Positions 1 to 8,513 of a stretch of DNA of 64,000 bases are shown here, piece by piece. Origin of the DNA: DYMC01 sp035406705. GTDB taxonomy: Bacteria > Verrucomicrobiota > Lentisphaeria > Victivallales > GWF2-50-93. Numbering within the stretch: the first letter of the stretch is position 1; every line of letters begins with the position of its first letter. The position numbers and the translations under genes are program-made. Under the pieces are notes generated by a model. That model worked only from the letters and a program-made list of their open reading frames with translations. It made no database searches and was not told the origin of the DNA. Where the stretch lies: NCBI GenBank assembly GCA_964426675.1, contig CAYRRM010000003.1, positions 96,806 through 160,805 on the forward strand. The letters run 5' to 3'.

Positions 1-192
1 GAGCTTCTGTTATTTTTATCAAAGTGTTCTTGTTTTTTATAACTATAAATTCCCATGGATCCTTTGCTACTGCTGATGGAGCTGCCATAGCAGCTTCCAG
101 AATATCTTTTATCATTTCTTCTGGGATTTCTTTTTCTTGAAAAACTCTAATTGAGCGCCTTGCGAAAATCGCAGATAATTTTTCGTTCATAG
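1..192 (-). CDS. nitroreductase family protein (partial, C-terminus beyond the window)
   Basis: Reading the minus strand from the ATG at 192 gives 64 residues that run off the left edge. The start has a good ribosome binding site (GGGAGG, 6 nt upstream). The N-terminal pattern (A-R-R-S-I-R-x-F near residue 12, then a helix and A-A-M-A-A-P-S-A near 38, then P-W-E-F) is the FMN-binding N-terminus of the nitroreductase fold, where R-R-S-x-R and the A-P-S segment contact flavin. The substrate cannot be told from this fragment. It carries a TGCGA-N3-TCGCA palindrome encoding A-I-F-A. Confidence 0.75.
161..173. repeat. 13-bp palindrome TGCGAAAATCGCA
   Basis: Exact copy with spacer AAA, in the nitroreductase gene, where it encodes A-I-F-A on the minus strand. 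Confidence 0.8.
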
Positions 193-207
193 TCTTCCTC
201 CCTTTTT

Positions 208-2163
208 TTAAAATGAGACTTTCATTTTCATAGCATTATTTATATCATTTTCATTTAGCTTATAAACTAATATTGAATACCCCGCATAATAGTCGGGTTT
301 TTTTTGTTTTAAATATTCGCAAAGTTTTGCGAATCTGATTAAATCATAAGCTTTGTATCGTCTTAGGCAGAAATCCTCTCCATATTTTTCAAGGAATATT
401 TTTAAATTTCCTCTTTCAGCTTCGACAAGCATATCATCAATAAAAGGCTTGAGTTTTTCAAAACTATCATTAAATAGAATTTCTGGAGGAAATTTTAAAG
501 TGGCAAAGATGTCCTGATAGTATAAAAGATAAAGCATAGTTGCACTTATACAATAAACTCCTGGTTTGAAATTGTGAATATAAAAGTTTTCTTGCGTAAA
601 ATAACCTGGCAGAGAAATGAATTTCTGCAAACCATAACTGTTAATTGAAGCAGTCCCAAAATAAGAAAGATAAAAATTTTTTTCTTCAGCAATAAAGTCT
701 GATAGATTCTTTAATTCCTTGAGGTCCTGTCCCCAGTCGAGAGAACTATCAACTAACTTCTTATAAGCATTTTTAGGACCGCCAGCAATTTGATTGAAAT
801 ATGCCAGGTAATCAGGCATAATAATTAATGTATCAAAAGCAAAAAATAAAGAAGATGCTACAAGGAATGCCTTTTTCCAAAAGACGCTTTTTTTGTAAGC
901 AAAATATGGACAAAAAATAAAAAAAATAGGATAAAGTGGCAGAAGATGGCGATGTCCAATATTTATGCCTGACGATAAGGCAAAAATAATAAAGAGAATT
1001 GCGAAAATCGCAAATGGAACAAAATCATAAGGAATACTCTTTTTCAGAGCATATAACGTAGAAAGAAGCAAAAGTAAAATTAACGGTAAAGGTGTCTTAA
1101 TCATAAATGCATATGGGAAGAATAATAAAAAACCACTATTACTTTTCTCGCCATTCATAAATGAAATCCGCTTATTGAGATGTTTTTTTACGTAAAGATA
1201 TCCGTGAGTGTAAGCTCTTGGTAAAAGCTTTAATTTATCGATCAAAAGCATTGATTTATCTATAAAGTCTTTTTTCCCCTTAATCAAATCGTCAAATTGG
1301 ATTTCAGCAGCAGCTGAAGATTTAGAGCCAGGGGGAACTTGAGAATAGCGAAAAGAAAACGCCGCCCATATAGAAAAGTAAACAAAAAATAACTGTATTA
1401 ATACAATAGAAGATAAAGTTAATATCTTTTTTGATAGGCTTTTTTGAATGAAAATTTTTTTCCTAAATTCGCAAATTAGTGGTTTATCACTTATTAAACG
1501 GATAAAAATGCAAATTAGATAAAAGGGGATTATTATTGGAGCTGACATTTTTGACAAGAAGAGCAGAGAAAGAGATAAAGAGGATAATAAAGTATTTGCG
1601 ATGTTTATATTTTTAAGATTTTCCCATATAAAGTACACTGAAAGTAGAAAAAAAAGACTTGCAGAAATGTCGGAAGTTATCAAGTTTGAATGAGCAAGTA
1701 CTGTTGGAGAAAAAACGCAAAAGAAAAGGGATATAAGAGCAAATGATGAATTAAATATTCTGGATGAGACATAAAAAACACTCAAACATAACGTTGTACT
1801 TAAAAAAAGCATCATAAACTTGGCCGGAATAAACAAATTATCCGGATTATTTCCAGATTTAAAAAGAAAGAAAAAACTGAAAAACCACTCTTGAACATTT
1901 TGCCAATAGGTGGATTCAAGAGGTAAAATTATACTTTTATCAAAAAGTAATGGTATCGCGGCTAAACGTTGAGGGAAATTTCCATTTTCTGGATTTATTC
2001 TGAAATCATTTAATTTCCAATATGTATATCCACCAGTTAAATGAACAGATTCATCGAATGTTGGTGATTTTGCGAAAATCGCAAGAGACGACAATATTAT
2101 GTGAAGTAAAATCAGCAGAGACGCAGTAAAAAAAATAAAATATTTTCGCTTCCTCATTTCCAT
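208..2163 (-). CDS. polytopic membrane glycosyltransferase-like protein (GT39/PMT type)
   Basis: About 650 residues with roughly ten hydrophobic segments between residues 15 and 445, then a soluble C-terminal part of about 200. The first periplasmic loop has an acidic F-D-E-S-V-H motif after helix 1, as in the dolichyl/undecaprenyl-phosphate sugar transferases of the PMT/ArnT superfamily. These move a sugar from a polyprenyl phosphate to protein or lipid A at the outer face of the inner membrane. Substrate unknown. I took the ATG at 2163; a TTG at 2181 would add six residues and lie 2 nt after the hisC stop, and neither start has a clear Shine-Dalgarno. Gene order suggests co-transcription with hisC and the deacetylase. 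The family call rests on topology and the loop motif. Confidence 0.6.
   Translation of the reverse strand: MEMRKRKYFIFFTASLLILLHIILSSLAIFAKSPTFDESVHLTGGYTYWKLNDFRINPENGNFPQRLAAIPLLFDKSIILPLESTYWQNVQEWFFSFFFLFKSGNNPDNLFIPAKFMMLFLSTTLCLSVFYVSSRIFNSSFALISLFFCVFSPTVLAHSNLITSDISASLFFLLSVYFIWENLKNINIANTLLSSLSLSLLFLSKMSAPIIIPFYLICIFIRLISDKPLICEFRKKIFIQKSLSKKILTLSSIVLIQLFFVYFSIWAAFSFRYSQVPPGSKSSAAAEIQFDDLIKGKKDFIDKSMLLIDKLKLLPRAYTHGYLYVKKHLNKRISFMNGEKSNSGFLLFFPYAFMIKTPLPLILLLLLSTLYALKKSIPYDFVPFAIFAILFIIFALSSGINIGHRHLLPLYPIFFIFCPYFAYKKSVFWKKAFLVASSLFFAFDTLIIMPDYLAYFNQIAGGPKNAYKKLVDSSLDWGQDLKELKNLSDFIAEEKNFYLSYFGTASINSYGLQKFISLPGYFTQENFYIHNFKPGVYCISATMLYLLYYQDIFATLKFPPEILFNDSFEKLKPFIDDMLVEAERGNLKIFLEKYGEDFCLRRYKAYDLIRFAKLCEYLKQKKPDYYAGYSILVYKLNENDINNAMKMKVSF
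315..334. repeat. 20-bp inverted repeat, ATTCGCAAA arms around GT
   Basis: Perfect 9-bp arms with a 2-nt centre, inside the GT39-like gene. It uses the same hexamers as the 13-bp palindrome but in the opposite arm order (TTCGCA then TGCGAA). Confidence 0.6.
1000..1012. repeat. 13-bp palindrome TGCGAAAATCGCA
   Basis: Exact copy, spacer AAA; encodes A-I-F-A within a membrane helix of the GT39-like protein. Confidence 0.8.
2071..2083. repeat. 13-bp palindrome TGCGAAAATCGCA
   Basis: Exact copy, spacer AAA; encodes A-I-F-A just after the first helix of the GT39-like protein. Confidence 0.8.
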
Positions 2164-2183
2164 TGTAATTTTAGAAAACAAAA

Positions 2184-3242
2184 TTATTGAATATGCTTTA
2201 AATTATCTATAAGTTTTTTGTTTTCTTCTTCTGTTCCAACTGTAATTCGCAGGTAGTTTTCAGTGACTTTGCCTTTAAAATATCTCACATAAATACCGTT
2301 CTTTTTTAAGTAATTATATATTTGTTCTGCATTTAATTTGAAATTATCTGGAGGGGAAGTAAATATGAAGTTGGTCTGGGAATCTATGACATTGAAGTTC
2401 AGATTTTTCAAATTTTCAATCAATTTTGTTCGATTTTTTATAATTTTTTTTATATTTTTTTTGAAGTGATTTTCATCTGTTATTGCGATTTTCGCAATTT
2501 CTTGAGATAATCTACAAACATTATAGGAATCTTTTACTTTCATCATCTGAGAAATTATATTTTCATTGGCGATTGCAAATCCAAGTCTTATCCCCGCAAG
2601 AGAATAACTTTTAGAAAGAGTTCTACATACAACAACATTATCCATGTTGATTGCCATATCTATGCAATTATCTTCGGAAAAGTCCGCGTAAGCTTCATCT
2701 ATAAGTACTATTCCTTTTGCTTTTAAGCATATTTTTTTAATGATATCTTTTGGGAAATTATTACCTGAAGGGGCATTTGGGCGAACTATAAAAATTAGCT
2801 TTGCTTTGAAGATTTCATCAGGAATTTTTCGTGGGATTGAGAAGTCTTTTTCTAATGGGATAGGAATACATTTTGCAGCTTGTATTTTTGCGAGGACAGA
2901 ATACAGAGAATAGCTTGGTTCAAAATATGATATTGGGTTTGTCTCATCGGCACAGCATCTAGTGATTATATTTAGGATATCATCGGAGCCATTTCCAACT
3001 ATTATATTGGAAGGCTTTATTTGAAATTTTTTTGCAATGAGTTTTCTCAGTTCTGAGCATAGAGAATCTGGATACAATCTGAGTTTTGATATATCGAAGT
3101 TAATGAGGAATTTTTTTATTTTAGGTGTTGGGGGGAATGGGTTTTCGTTTGTATTAAGTTTTACTATTTTAGATTTTTGGGGTTGCTCTCCCGGGACATA
3201 GCCGCTCATTTGAAGTATATTTTTTCTGAAAAATGTCTTCAT
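2184..3242 (-). CDS. hisC: histidinol-phosphate aminotransferase
   Basis: A 352-residue class I/II PLP aminotransferase. It makes L-histidinol phosphate from imidazole-acetol phosphate and glutamate in histidine synthesis, in the cytoplasm. Visible motifs: a substrate-pocket N-terminus with N-T-N-E-N-P-F-P-P near residue 30, a G-N-G-S-D-D PLP-phosphate loop near 83, L-I-D-E-A-Y-A-D-F near 180 with the cofactor-binding Asp and Tyr, and S-K-S-Y-S-L-A-G-I-R near 210 with the Schiff-base lysine. Length is typical. No other his gene is in the window, so hisC is detached from a his operon. Related aminotransferases act on aromatic amino acids or cobyric acid precursors, so histidine specificity is likely, not proven. 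Confidence 0.85.
   Translation of the reverse strand: MKTFFRKNILQMSGYVPGEQPQKSKIVKLNTNENPFPPTPKIKKFLINFDISKLRLYPDSLCSELRKLIAKKFQIKPSNIIVGNGSDDILNIITRCCADETNPISYFEPSYSLYSVLAKIQAAKCIPIPLEKDFSIPRKIPDEIFKAKLIFIVRPNAPSGNNFPKDIIKKICLKAKGIVLIDEAYADFSEDNCIDMAINMDNVVVCRTLSKSYSLAGIRLGFAIANENIISQMMKVKDSYNVCRLSQEIAKIAITDENHFKKNIKKIIKNRTKLIENLKNLNFNVIDSQTNFIFTSPPDNFKLNAEQIYNYLKKNGIYVRYFKGKVTENYLRITVGTEEENKKLIDNLKHIQ
2484..2496. repeat. 13-bp palindrome TGCGATTTTCGCA
   Basis: Exact copy, spacer TTT on the plus strand; encodes A-K-I-A in hisC. Confidence 0.8.
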
Positions 3243-3250
3243 ATATGATG

Positions 3251-4141
3251 TTAAAATTTCTCAATTTTTATTTCTGATTCATCAGGTAAAACGTCAAAAT
3301 ATACACGATTTTTCCTTATTCTGAAATTTATTTTTTTGGAATCTTTGAAAATCTGAATTTTCCGACAATCTTCTGGGAACTGAAAAGAGAGAGTTAATTT
3401 TTCATCAAGAAAGAGCCTGTCGGAAATTTTTGATATCAATTTAAAAGAGAAAGAATTTTCAGTACGATTAAGTTTTGTAATTTTCGTATTTAAAAAGAGC
3501 TTTTGATATTTATAAGATGATATGTGATCTGTTACCCATATTAAATCCCTCTTATCAGTCAGGTAATCTAAAAGTTCTATGAATGGAGATGTATCTATAG
3601 AGTGCCAGTCTCCCCCAACTCCATGAAAAGTTATTTGATTTGCGGTTTCAGTTTGGATTGATTTTTCTGCTTCTGCAATCAAATCAGCAGATTTTTTTAT
3701 ATGAACTCCTGCTGCTCTCATAAGAGTTTTTTCTCTAAGAATTAGATTGTATTTTGAAAGAATTTTTGAACTTTTGGATTTACTGGGTTTCCATGGAGCA
3801 CCTCCAGGATACATAAATGAAGTTAGAGAGGGACTTTTATTAAATTTTTCGATAAATTTCTGGCACATAGATATTTCATATTCTGCTTCATAAGCATTAT
3901 TAGCCCCTTTGTGAGAATATGTATGATTGCCAAAGACAATGTTTTTATTTTCTTTTGCAATTTTGGACCATTCTCTTTTATTGAACCACGATGCACCTGG
4001 ATTTATATAAAAGGTAGCTTTTAGATTCCTATGTAATAATTCTGGAATAGCATTTTTAATATGCGATTGAAGGCCATCGTCAAAAAACATCAGGAAAGGA
4101 GCTTTTGTTCCATTTTTCCATTTTTCAATAATAATTTCCAT
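3251..4141 (-). CDS. polysaccharide deacetylase family protein (NodB domain)
   Basis: A 296-residue protein with the carbohydrate-esterase-4 fold: F-F-D-D-G near residue 20 (catalytic base and metal Asp), H-T-Y-S-H near 74 (metal histidines) and a P-G-G-A-P loop near 112. Such enzymes remove N- or O-acetyl groups from cell-surface or dietary polysaccharides, or act on related amides. There is no signal peptide, so it acts inside the cell or is exported in another way. The last 90 residues are a beta-rich extension outside the NodB core. It lies 8 nt upstream of hisC in the same direction. Specificity cannot be assigned. Confidence 0.75.
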   Translation of the reverse strand: MEIIIEKWKNGTKAPFLMFFDDGLQSHIKNAIPELLHRNLKATFYINPGASWFNKREWSKIAKENKNIVFGNHTYSHKGANNAYEAEYEISMCQKFIEKFNKSPSLTSFMYPGGAPWKPSKSKSSKILSKYNLILREKTLMRAAGVHIKKSADLIAEAEKSIQTETANQITFHGVGGDWHSIDTSPFIELLDYLTDKRDLIWVTDHISSYKYQKLFLNTKITKLNRTENSFSFKLISKISDRLFLDEKLTLSFQFPEDCRKIQIFKDSKKINFRIRKNRVYFDVLPDESEIKIEKF

Positions 4142-4258
4142 TTTTTTATTTATTGATTTTGTTGATTATATTAAGAATAGTTCTGTATAGTTGTTTTTTC
4201 AATATGAAAGAGTTTGAATTATTTACATTTATGATAAAATTAACAAAAAAAAGTAATA

Positions 4259-5356
4259 GTGAAAACAAAGAAGAAAAAAATTATAGCAGCAATGAGTGGC
4301 GGAGTAGATTCCAGTGTAGCGGCTGCATTGATGAAAGAAAAAGGATATGATGTAATTGGAGTTACACTTAAACTAATTGACTGTGAAAGTTTTTCTGAAA
4401 AAAAGAAATCATGCTGTGGAATAGATGATAGGCGTCAGGTAATAGAAGTATGTAAAAAACTTGAAATTCCGCATTATTTTCTTGATCTAAGGGAGAAGTT
4501 TGAAAAAAAAGTCCTTTTGAAGTGCTGGGAAAATTATTCAAGTGGAATGACTCCTAATCCGTGTGTGCTATGTAATAGATATTTAAAATTTGGAGAATTA
4601 CTAAATTTTGCGCATTCTGTTGGTGCTGATGGAATTGTAACCGGGCATTATGCAAAGATATTAATGTCAGACGATGGGTCTGTATTACTGTTTAGGGGGA
4701 AAGATAAGACAAAAGATCAATCCTATTTTCTTTCTCTTGTAAAATCAAAAGATCTCAGTAGGACTTTTACTCCGTTAAGCGAATATGATAAGGTTACTGT
4801 AAGGGAAATTGCAAGAAAACTTGAGTTGCCTAATTCTGAGAAGAGGGAAAGTCAAGATGTATGTATTGGTCTTTTGGGAAAAAACTTTGCAGAAACATTA
4901 AGATTAAAATTTGGGAAAGAAGCAAAATCTGGCTTTTTAATGGATGAAGATGGGAGTATCTTAGGTAAGCACAATGGAATACATAATTTTACGATTGGAC
5001 AAAGGCGTGGTTTTGGGGTTGGATTTGGAAAACCAATTTTTGTTACGAAAATTATTCCTTCTAAGTCTGAAGTAATACTTTCTTTTGATGAATCGAAGCT
5101 TTTTTCGAAGATTTTTCGTATTTCTCAACTAAATTGGCTTTTAGCGGATTATTCTCAGAAGGATTCTTTTTATGCTGAAGTTCAAATTAGGTATCGCAGT
5201 AAATCGGCAAAAGCAACTATAAAGAAGGTCGATAATATGGAAGTTATTGTGGAGTTTAATAGTGCGCAGCGTGCAATTACCCCTGGGCAAACAGCGGTTA
5301 TTTATGATGGTGATTGTGTTATTGGGGGAGGTATAATATCTTCAGTAATCGATTAG
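4259..5356 (+). CDS. mnmA: tRNA-specific 2-thiouridylase MnmA
   Basis: 365 residues, the usual family size. It thiolates U34 at the wobble position of Lys, Glu and Gln tRNAs using ATP and persulfide sulfur. The PP-loop S-G-G-V-D-S-S is at residues 13-19. The catalytic cysteine is C102 in N-P-C-V-L-C and the second active-site cysteine is C202 in Q-D-V-C-I-G. The C-terminal beta-barrel includes G-Q-R-R-G near residue 250. Translation starts at a GTG; no internal ATG would keep the PP-loop. The gene is divergent from the deacetylase and convergent with phoR, whose stop lies 1 nt away. Confidence 0.95.
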   Translation: MKTKKKKIIAAMSGGVDSSVAAALMKEKGYDVIGVTLKLIDCESFSEKKKSCCGIDDRRQVIEVCKKLEIPHYFLDLREKFEKKVLLKCWENYSSGMTPNPCVLCNRYLKFGELLNFAHSVGADGIVTGHYAKILMSDDGSVLLFRGKDKTKDQSYFLSLVKSKDLSRTFTPLSEYDKVTVREIARKLELPNSEKRESQDVCIGLLGKNFAETLRLKFGKEAKSGFLMDEDGSILGKHNGIHNFTIGQRRGFGVGFGKPIFVTKIIPSKSEVILSFDESKLFSKIFRISQLNWLLADYSQKDSFYAEVQIRYRSKSAKATIKKVDNMEVIVEFNSAQRAITPGQTAVIYDGDCVIGGGIISSVID

Positions 5357-5357
5357 C

Positions 5358-7118
5358 TTATACTGTTTGAATTGGGATTTTTATTGTGAAAGTACTGCCT
5401 TTATCTGGGCTGCTTTTGACAGATATTTCTGCGTTGTGTGCGTTGACAATATGTTTCACTATTGCGAGACCGAGTCCGGTTCCGCCGAGTTCCCTACTTC
5501 TTGCTTTATCCACGCGGTAGAATCTTTCGAATATTCTATTCAGGTCTTTCTCTGGTATTCCGCATCCTTCATCTACAACAGAGATTTCGTTGTGTCCTTG
5601 ATTTTGAATTGCTTTTACTATTATTTCTTTTCCTTTATCTGAATATTTTATTGCATTGTCTATCAGATTTATGATGGCTTGTTCGAATAATCCCCTATCT
5701 GCGCTGAATGAAAAGTCCTGTATTTCGGTTGATATTTTTATTTTTTTGTCTTTGGCTTTTTCCTTGCATGCGTCTATTGCTGAGAGGATGATTTCTTCTG
5801 CTGAGCAGGGGTAAAATTCGAATTTATCTATACCTTGCTCAATCTTTGAGAGAGTCAAGATATCTTCCACCAGGCAATTGAGCCTGTGGGAATGTTTTTT
5901 TAGTATTTTGAGGATTTTCTTCTGTTTTTTTTCTTTTAAGTTGTTATTGCGCAGGATTTCCACAGCACCGAGAATGGCAGTAAGTGGGGTTCTGATCTCG
6001 TGTGAGACGTTTGCGACGAAATCTTTACGCATATTTTCAAGTTTTTTGATTTTAGTTATGTCGTTCAAGACAATCAGCGCACCTTTTGATTTTTTATTTT
6101 TGTCGAGTAGTGGCGTTCCTCTTGCTTGCAGGAATCGGGTGTTTTCTTCGAGCATTTCGATTTCCCTGTCGAAATCTTCCTGTGTCTTCAAGATTTTTTC
6201 TACCATATCTTGAATTTCTGAATTTCTGATAAGCTCCTGATAAAAATGATGTTCTGATAATTTTATCTGGTTTATTTTGAATATGTCCATAGCTGTTTTA
6301 TTAGCCAGTATCACCCTGCCATTTTCGTCTGTTGCAATGACTCCTTCCTTCATGTTTGAGAGGATTATGCTGAGTTCATTGTTCGATTTATTTGACTGTT
6401 CAATGCTGTTTTTTAGTTCTGAAGCCATTTTATTAATTTCTTCCGCCACCATATCAATTTCATGTATTCCTGAATAATGAATTTGATTAGTGAAATTAAG
6501 TTTTGCGAAATTCGCGGATTGCTCCTTTATTTCATTTAAATTGATATTAATTTTTCTCACTATCAACGAGGTTATGATGACCGACGCCATCAATCCGATC
6601 AGAGATGATATCAGTAAAGATTTTAAATAGTGGTTTAAGCCTTTGAATATAACTTCATCATTTTGCGAAATTCGCAAGAAGAATTTTTCTCCATTCTGGC
6701 TTTCAACTTTGATTGCACTATACAGGTGATTTTTCTTTACGGTTGTGCTATATCTGTAGGATTCTCCTATTTCGTTTTCATTTGCCTGGATGATTTCCGG
6801 ACGGTCGTTGTGTTTGGGCATCTCGACCGGATTGGCGTCGGAGTCGAAAAGGACGGTTCCTTTCGAATCTATAAAAGTGATTCTGGATGAAATTGTTTTT
6901 GAAAGGGTGAGCAGTTTTTTTGCGACTTCGTCTAAATTGTTGTTTTTGATGTCAGAAGAAATATTTTCTTTTGTGACGAATAGGATATTTTTGATGTCTT
7001 CTTTTGCCTGTTCAAAACGATTTTTTCTTAGCATAAGCCATGACTGGGAGAACACTATTGCCACTACGAGTAGGGCTGAAAAAGAAAGGAGAGGAAATAT
7101 TCTATATTTGAGTTTCAT
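5358..7118 (-). CDS. phoR: phosphate-regulon sensor histidine kinase PhoR
   Basis: 586 residues from the ATG at 7118. An upstream in-frame start at 7148 would lie inside phoB, so I rejected it. Order: membrane helix near residues 5-23, extracytoplasmic sensor of about 150 residues, second helix near 172-192, HAMP, PAS near 250-360, then the kinase core. V-S-H-E-I-R-T-P-L holds the phosphoacceptor His. N-L-I-D-N-A-I-K-Y (N box), G-C-G-I-P (G1), F-E-R-F-Y-R (F box) and G-T-G-L-G-L (G2) form the ATPase domain. The gene follows phoB by 4 nt at the end of the pst-pho operon, which supports the phosphate role over other PhoR-like kinases. GC content is above that of the flanks. Confidence 0.9.
   Translation of the reverse strand: MKLKYRIFPLLSFSALLVVAIVFSQSWLMLRKNRFEQAKEDIKNILFVTKENISSDIKNNNLDEVAKKLLTLSKTISSRITFIDSKGTVLFDSDANPVEMPKHNDRPEIIQANENEIGESYRYSTTVKKNHLYSAIKVESQNGEKFFLRISQNDEVIFKGLNHYLKSLLISSLIGLMASVIITSLIVRKININLNEIKEQSANFAKLNFTNQIHYSGIHEIDMVAEEINKMASELKNSIEQSNKSNNELSIILSNMKEGVIATDENGRVILANKTAMDIFKINQIKLSEHHFYQELIRNSEIQDMVEKILKTQEDFDREIEMLEENTRFLQARGTPLLDKNKKSKGALIVLNDITKIKKLENMRKDFVANVSHEIRTPLTAILGAVEILRNNNLKEKKQKKILKILKKHSHRLNCLVEDILTLSKIEQGIDKFEFYPCSAEEIILSAIDACKEKAKDKKIKISTEIQDFSFSADRGLFEQAIINLIDNAIKYSDKGKEIIVKAIQNQGHNEISVVDEGCGIPEKDLNRIFERFYRVDKARSRELGGTGLGLAIVKHIVNAHNAEISVKSSPDKGSTFTIKIPIQTV
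6504..6516. repeat. variant palindrome TGCGAAATTCGCG (one mismatch)
   Basis: One mismatch at the last base; in phoR, encoding A-N-F-A at the end of the HAMP region. Confidence 0.6.
6664..6676. repeat. 13-bp palindrome TGCGAAATTCGCA
   Basis: Exact copy, spacer AAT, in phoR. Here it is read in a different frame from most copies (L-R-I-S-Q). Confidence 0.8.
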
Positions 7119-7122
7119 TTTA

Positions 7123-7806
7123 TTAATCCCTGAATCTGTAGCCAACACCCCTTATTGTTTCGATCATTTCGCCAGCATCTCCGAGTTTTTTTCTGAGTCC
7201 GACAATCTGGACATCCACTGCACGCTCCGTGACAGGATATCCATTGCCTTTGATTGCCTGGACGATCTGGTTTCTTGTGAAAACCCAACCAGACCGTTTC
7301 GACAGTAGATAGAGCAATTCGAACTCGGTGAATGTCAGATCGACCTTTTTGCCCTTGTAGAGGACTTCCCGGCGCCCTTTGTCTATGATGAGGTCCTTTT
7401 TTTTAATGACGTCGCTATCGTTGCTTGACATGGAAAGTTTTCGTATAACGGCTTTTACCCTGGCGAGCAGCACCCTTGGGCTGAACGGTTTTGTTATATA
7501 ATCATCAGCGCCTATTTCCAGGCCAGTTACTATATCGGCTTCTTCACTTTTTGCGGTCAGGATTATGACTGGAATGTGTCTTGTTTTCGAATCATTTTTG
7601 AGTATTTTGCACACATCGAGCCCATCTATGCCGGGCAACATGAGGTCGAGAATAATGATATCAGGGATTTTTTCTCTCGCCTGTTTAAGTCCTTCCTCAC
7701 CGGAATCAACGCATTTGACTTTGTATCCCTCTTTTTCGAGGTTGAATTCGATGATGTCGAGGATATCCTTTTCATCTTCTATCACTAATATTTTTGCTTT
7801 TGCCAT
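7123..7806 (-). CDS. phoB: phosphate-regulon response regulator PhoB (OmpR family)
   Basis: 227 residues. The receiver domain has the acidic pair E10-D11-E12, phosphoacceptor D54 in I-I-I-L-D-L-M-L-P-G, the switch Thr in I-L-T-A-K and Lys in T-K-P-F. A winged-helix DNA-binding domain follows from about residue 130 (F-T-E-F-E-L-L, then R-A-V-D-V-Q-I-V-G-L-R-K-K-L and R-G-V-G-Y-R-F). By family it activates pst and other Pho promoters as a phosphorylated dimer bound to 11-bp direct repeats. Repeats of that spacing lie upstream of pstS (12315-12343) and the secretin pair (15922-15939). Sampled stretches are about 50 % GC, far above most of the window. Confidence 0.92.
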   Translation of the reverse strand: MAKAKILVIEDEKDILDIIEFNLEKEGYKVKCVDSGEEGLKQAREKIPDIIILDLMLPGIDGLDVCKILKNDSKTRHIPVIILTAKSEEADIVTGLEIGADDYITKPFSPRVLLARVKAVIRKLSMSSNDSDVIKKKDLIIDKGRREVLYKGKKVDLTFTEFELLYLLSKRSGWVFTRNQIVQAIKGNGYPVTERAVDVQIVGLRKKLGDAGEMIETIRGVGYRFRD

Positions 7807-7834
7807 AAGACAATGTCCTTTTTTTGTGATTGAA

Positions 7835-8488
7835 CTACATCTGATGTCTGATTATTTTTCCTTCGATCATGTATATTACATCTTCACATATATTAGTAGC
7901 GTAATCGGCGATTCTTTCAAGTTGTCGTGAAACTCCCAGTATATGTAGAAAATATTTTGTTTTTTTTGGTTTATCTTTTATCAGTTTGATGATTTCATTG
8001 TGGATTTCTTTATTGAATTCATCAATTTCTTTTTCCATAACGCATACTTGATTAGCGATGGTAGGATTTAGTTCAATTGTAGCTTCTATTGCGAGGGAAA
8101 GCATTTGTTGTGTTTTTTCCATTATCGCGCTAAAATCGATCGGGACTTTGTCTTCTTTATTTTCCGCTATTGCAATTGCTCTTTGTGCTATATTCACGGC
8201 GAGGTCTCCTATGCGTTCGAGGTCATTGTTTATTTTGAGGCATGCTATAACATATCGCAGGTCTGCGGCAAGGGGTTGATGTAGAGCCAGAACTTTGAGG
8301 CATTCTTCCTCAAGTTCGACTTCTAATTTGTCAACTATATCGTCTGCCGTTATTATCTTTCTTGCCAGGTCTTCGTTTCTGCTGGATACTGACAAGACAG
8401 ATTTTCTGACATTTTCCTCCACTATTGTTGCAAGATGCACCAACATTTTTTTTATTTTTTCTATTTCTCTATCTAGATGGACGGACAT
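7835..8488 (-). CDS. phoU: phosphate uptake regulator PhoU
   Basis: 217 residues from the ATG at 8488, which has AGGAG 6 nt upstream. A longer frame running into pstB has no such support. The protein is all helical, in two PhoU repeats. The repeats carry the metal-cluster E/D-xxx-D patterns: E-R-I-G-D-L-A-V-N-I near residue 90 and E-R-I-A-D-Y-A-T-N-I-C-E-D near 192. PhoU links Pst transporter status to PhoR and keeps the regulon off in high phosphate. It sits between pstB and phoB with short gaps (25 and 28 nt), inside the operon. Confidence 0.93.
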   Translation of the reverse strand: MSVHLDREIEKIKKMLVHLATIVEENVRKSVLSVSSRNEDLARKIITADDIVDKLEVELEEECLKVLALHQPLAADLRYVIACLKINNDLERIGDLAVNIAQRAIAIAENKEDKVPIDFSAIMEKTQQMLSLAIEATIELNPTIANQVCVMEKEIDEFNKEIHNEIIKLIKDKPKKTKYFLHILGVSRQLERIADYATNICEDVIYMIEGKIIRHQM

Positions 8489-8513
8489 TTTTTTCTCCTG
8501 TATTTTTATTGAT

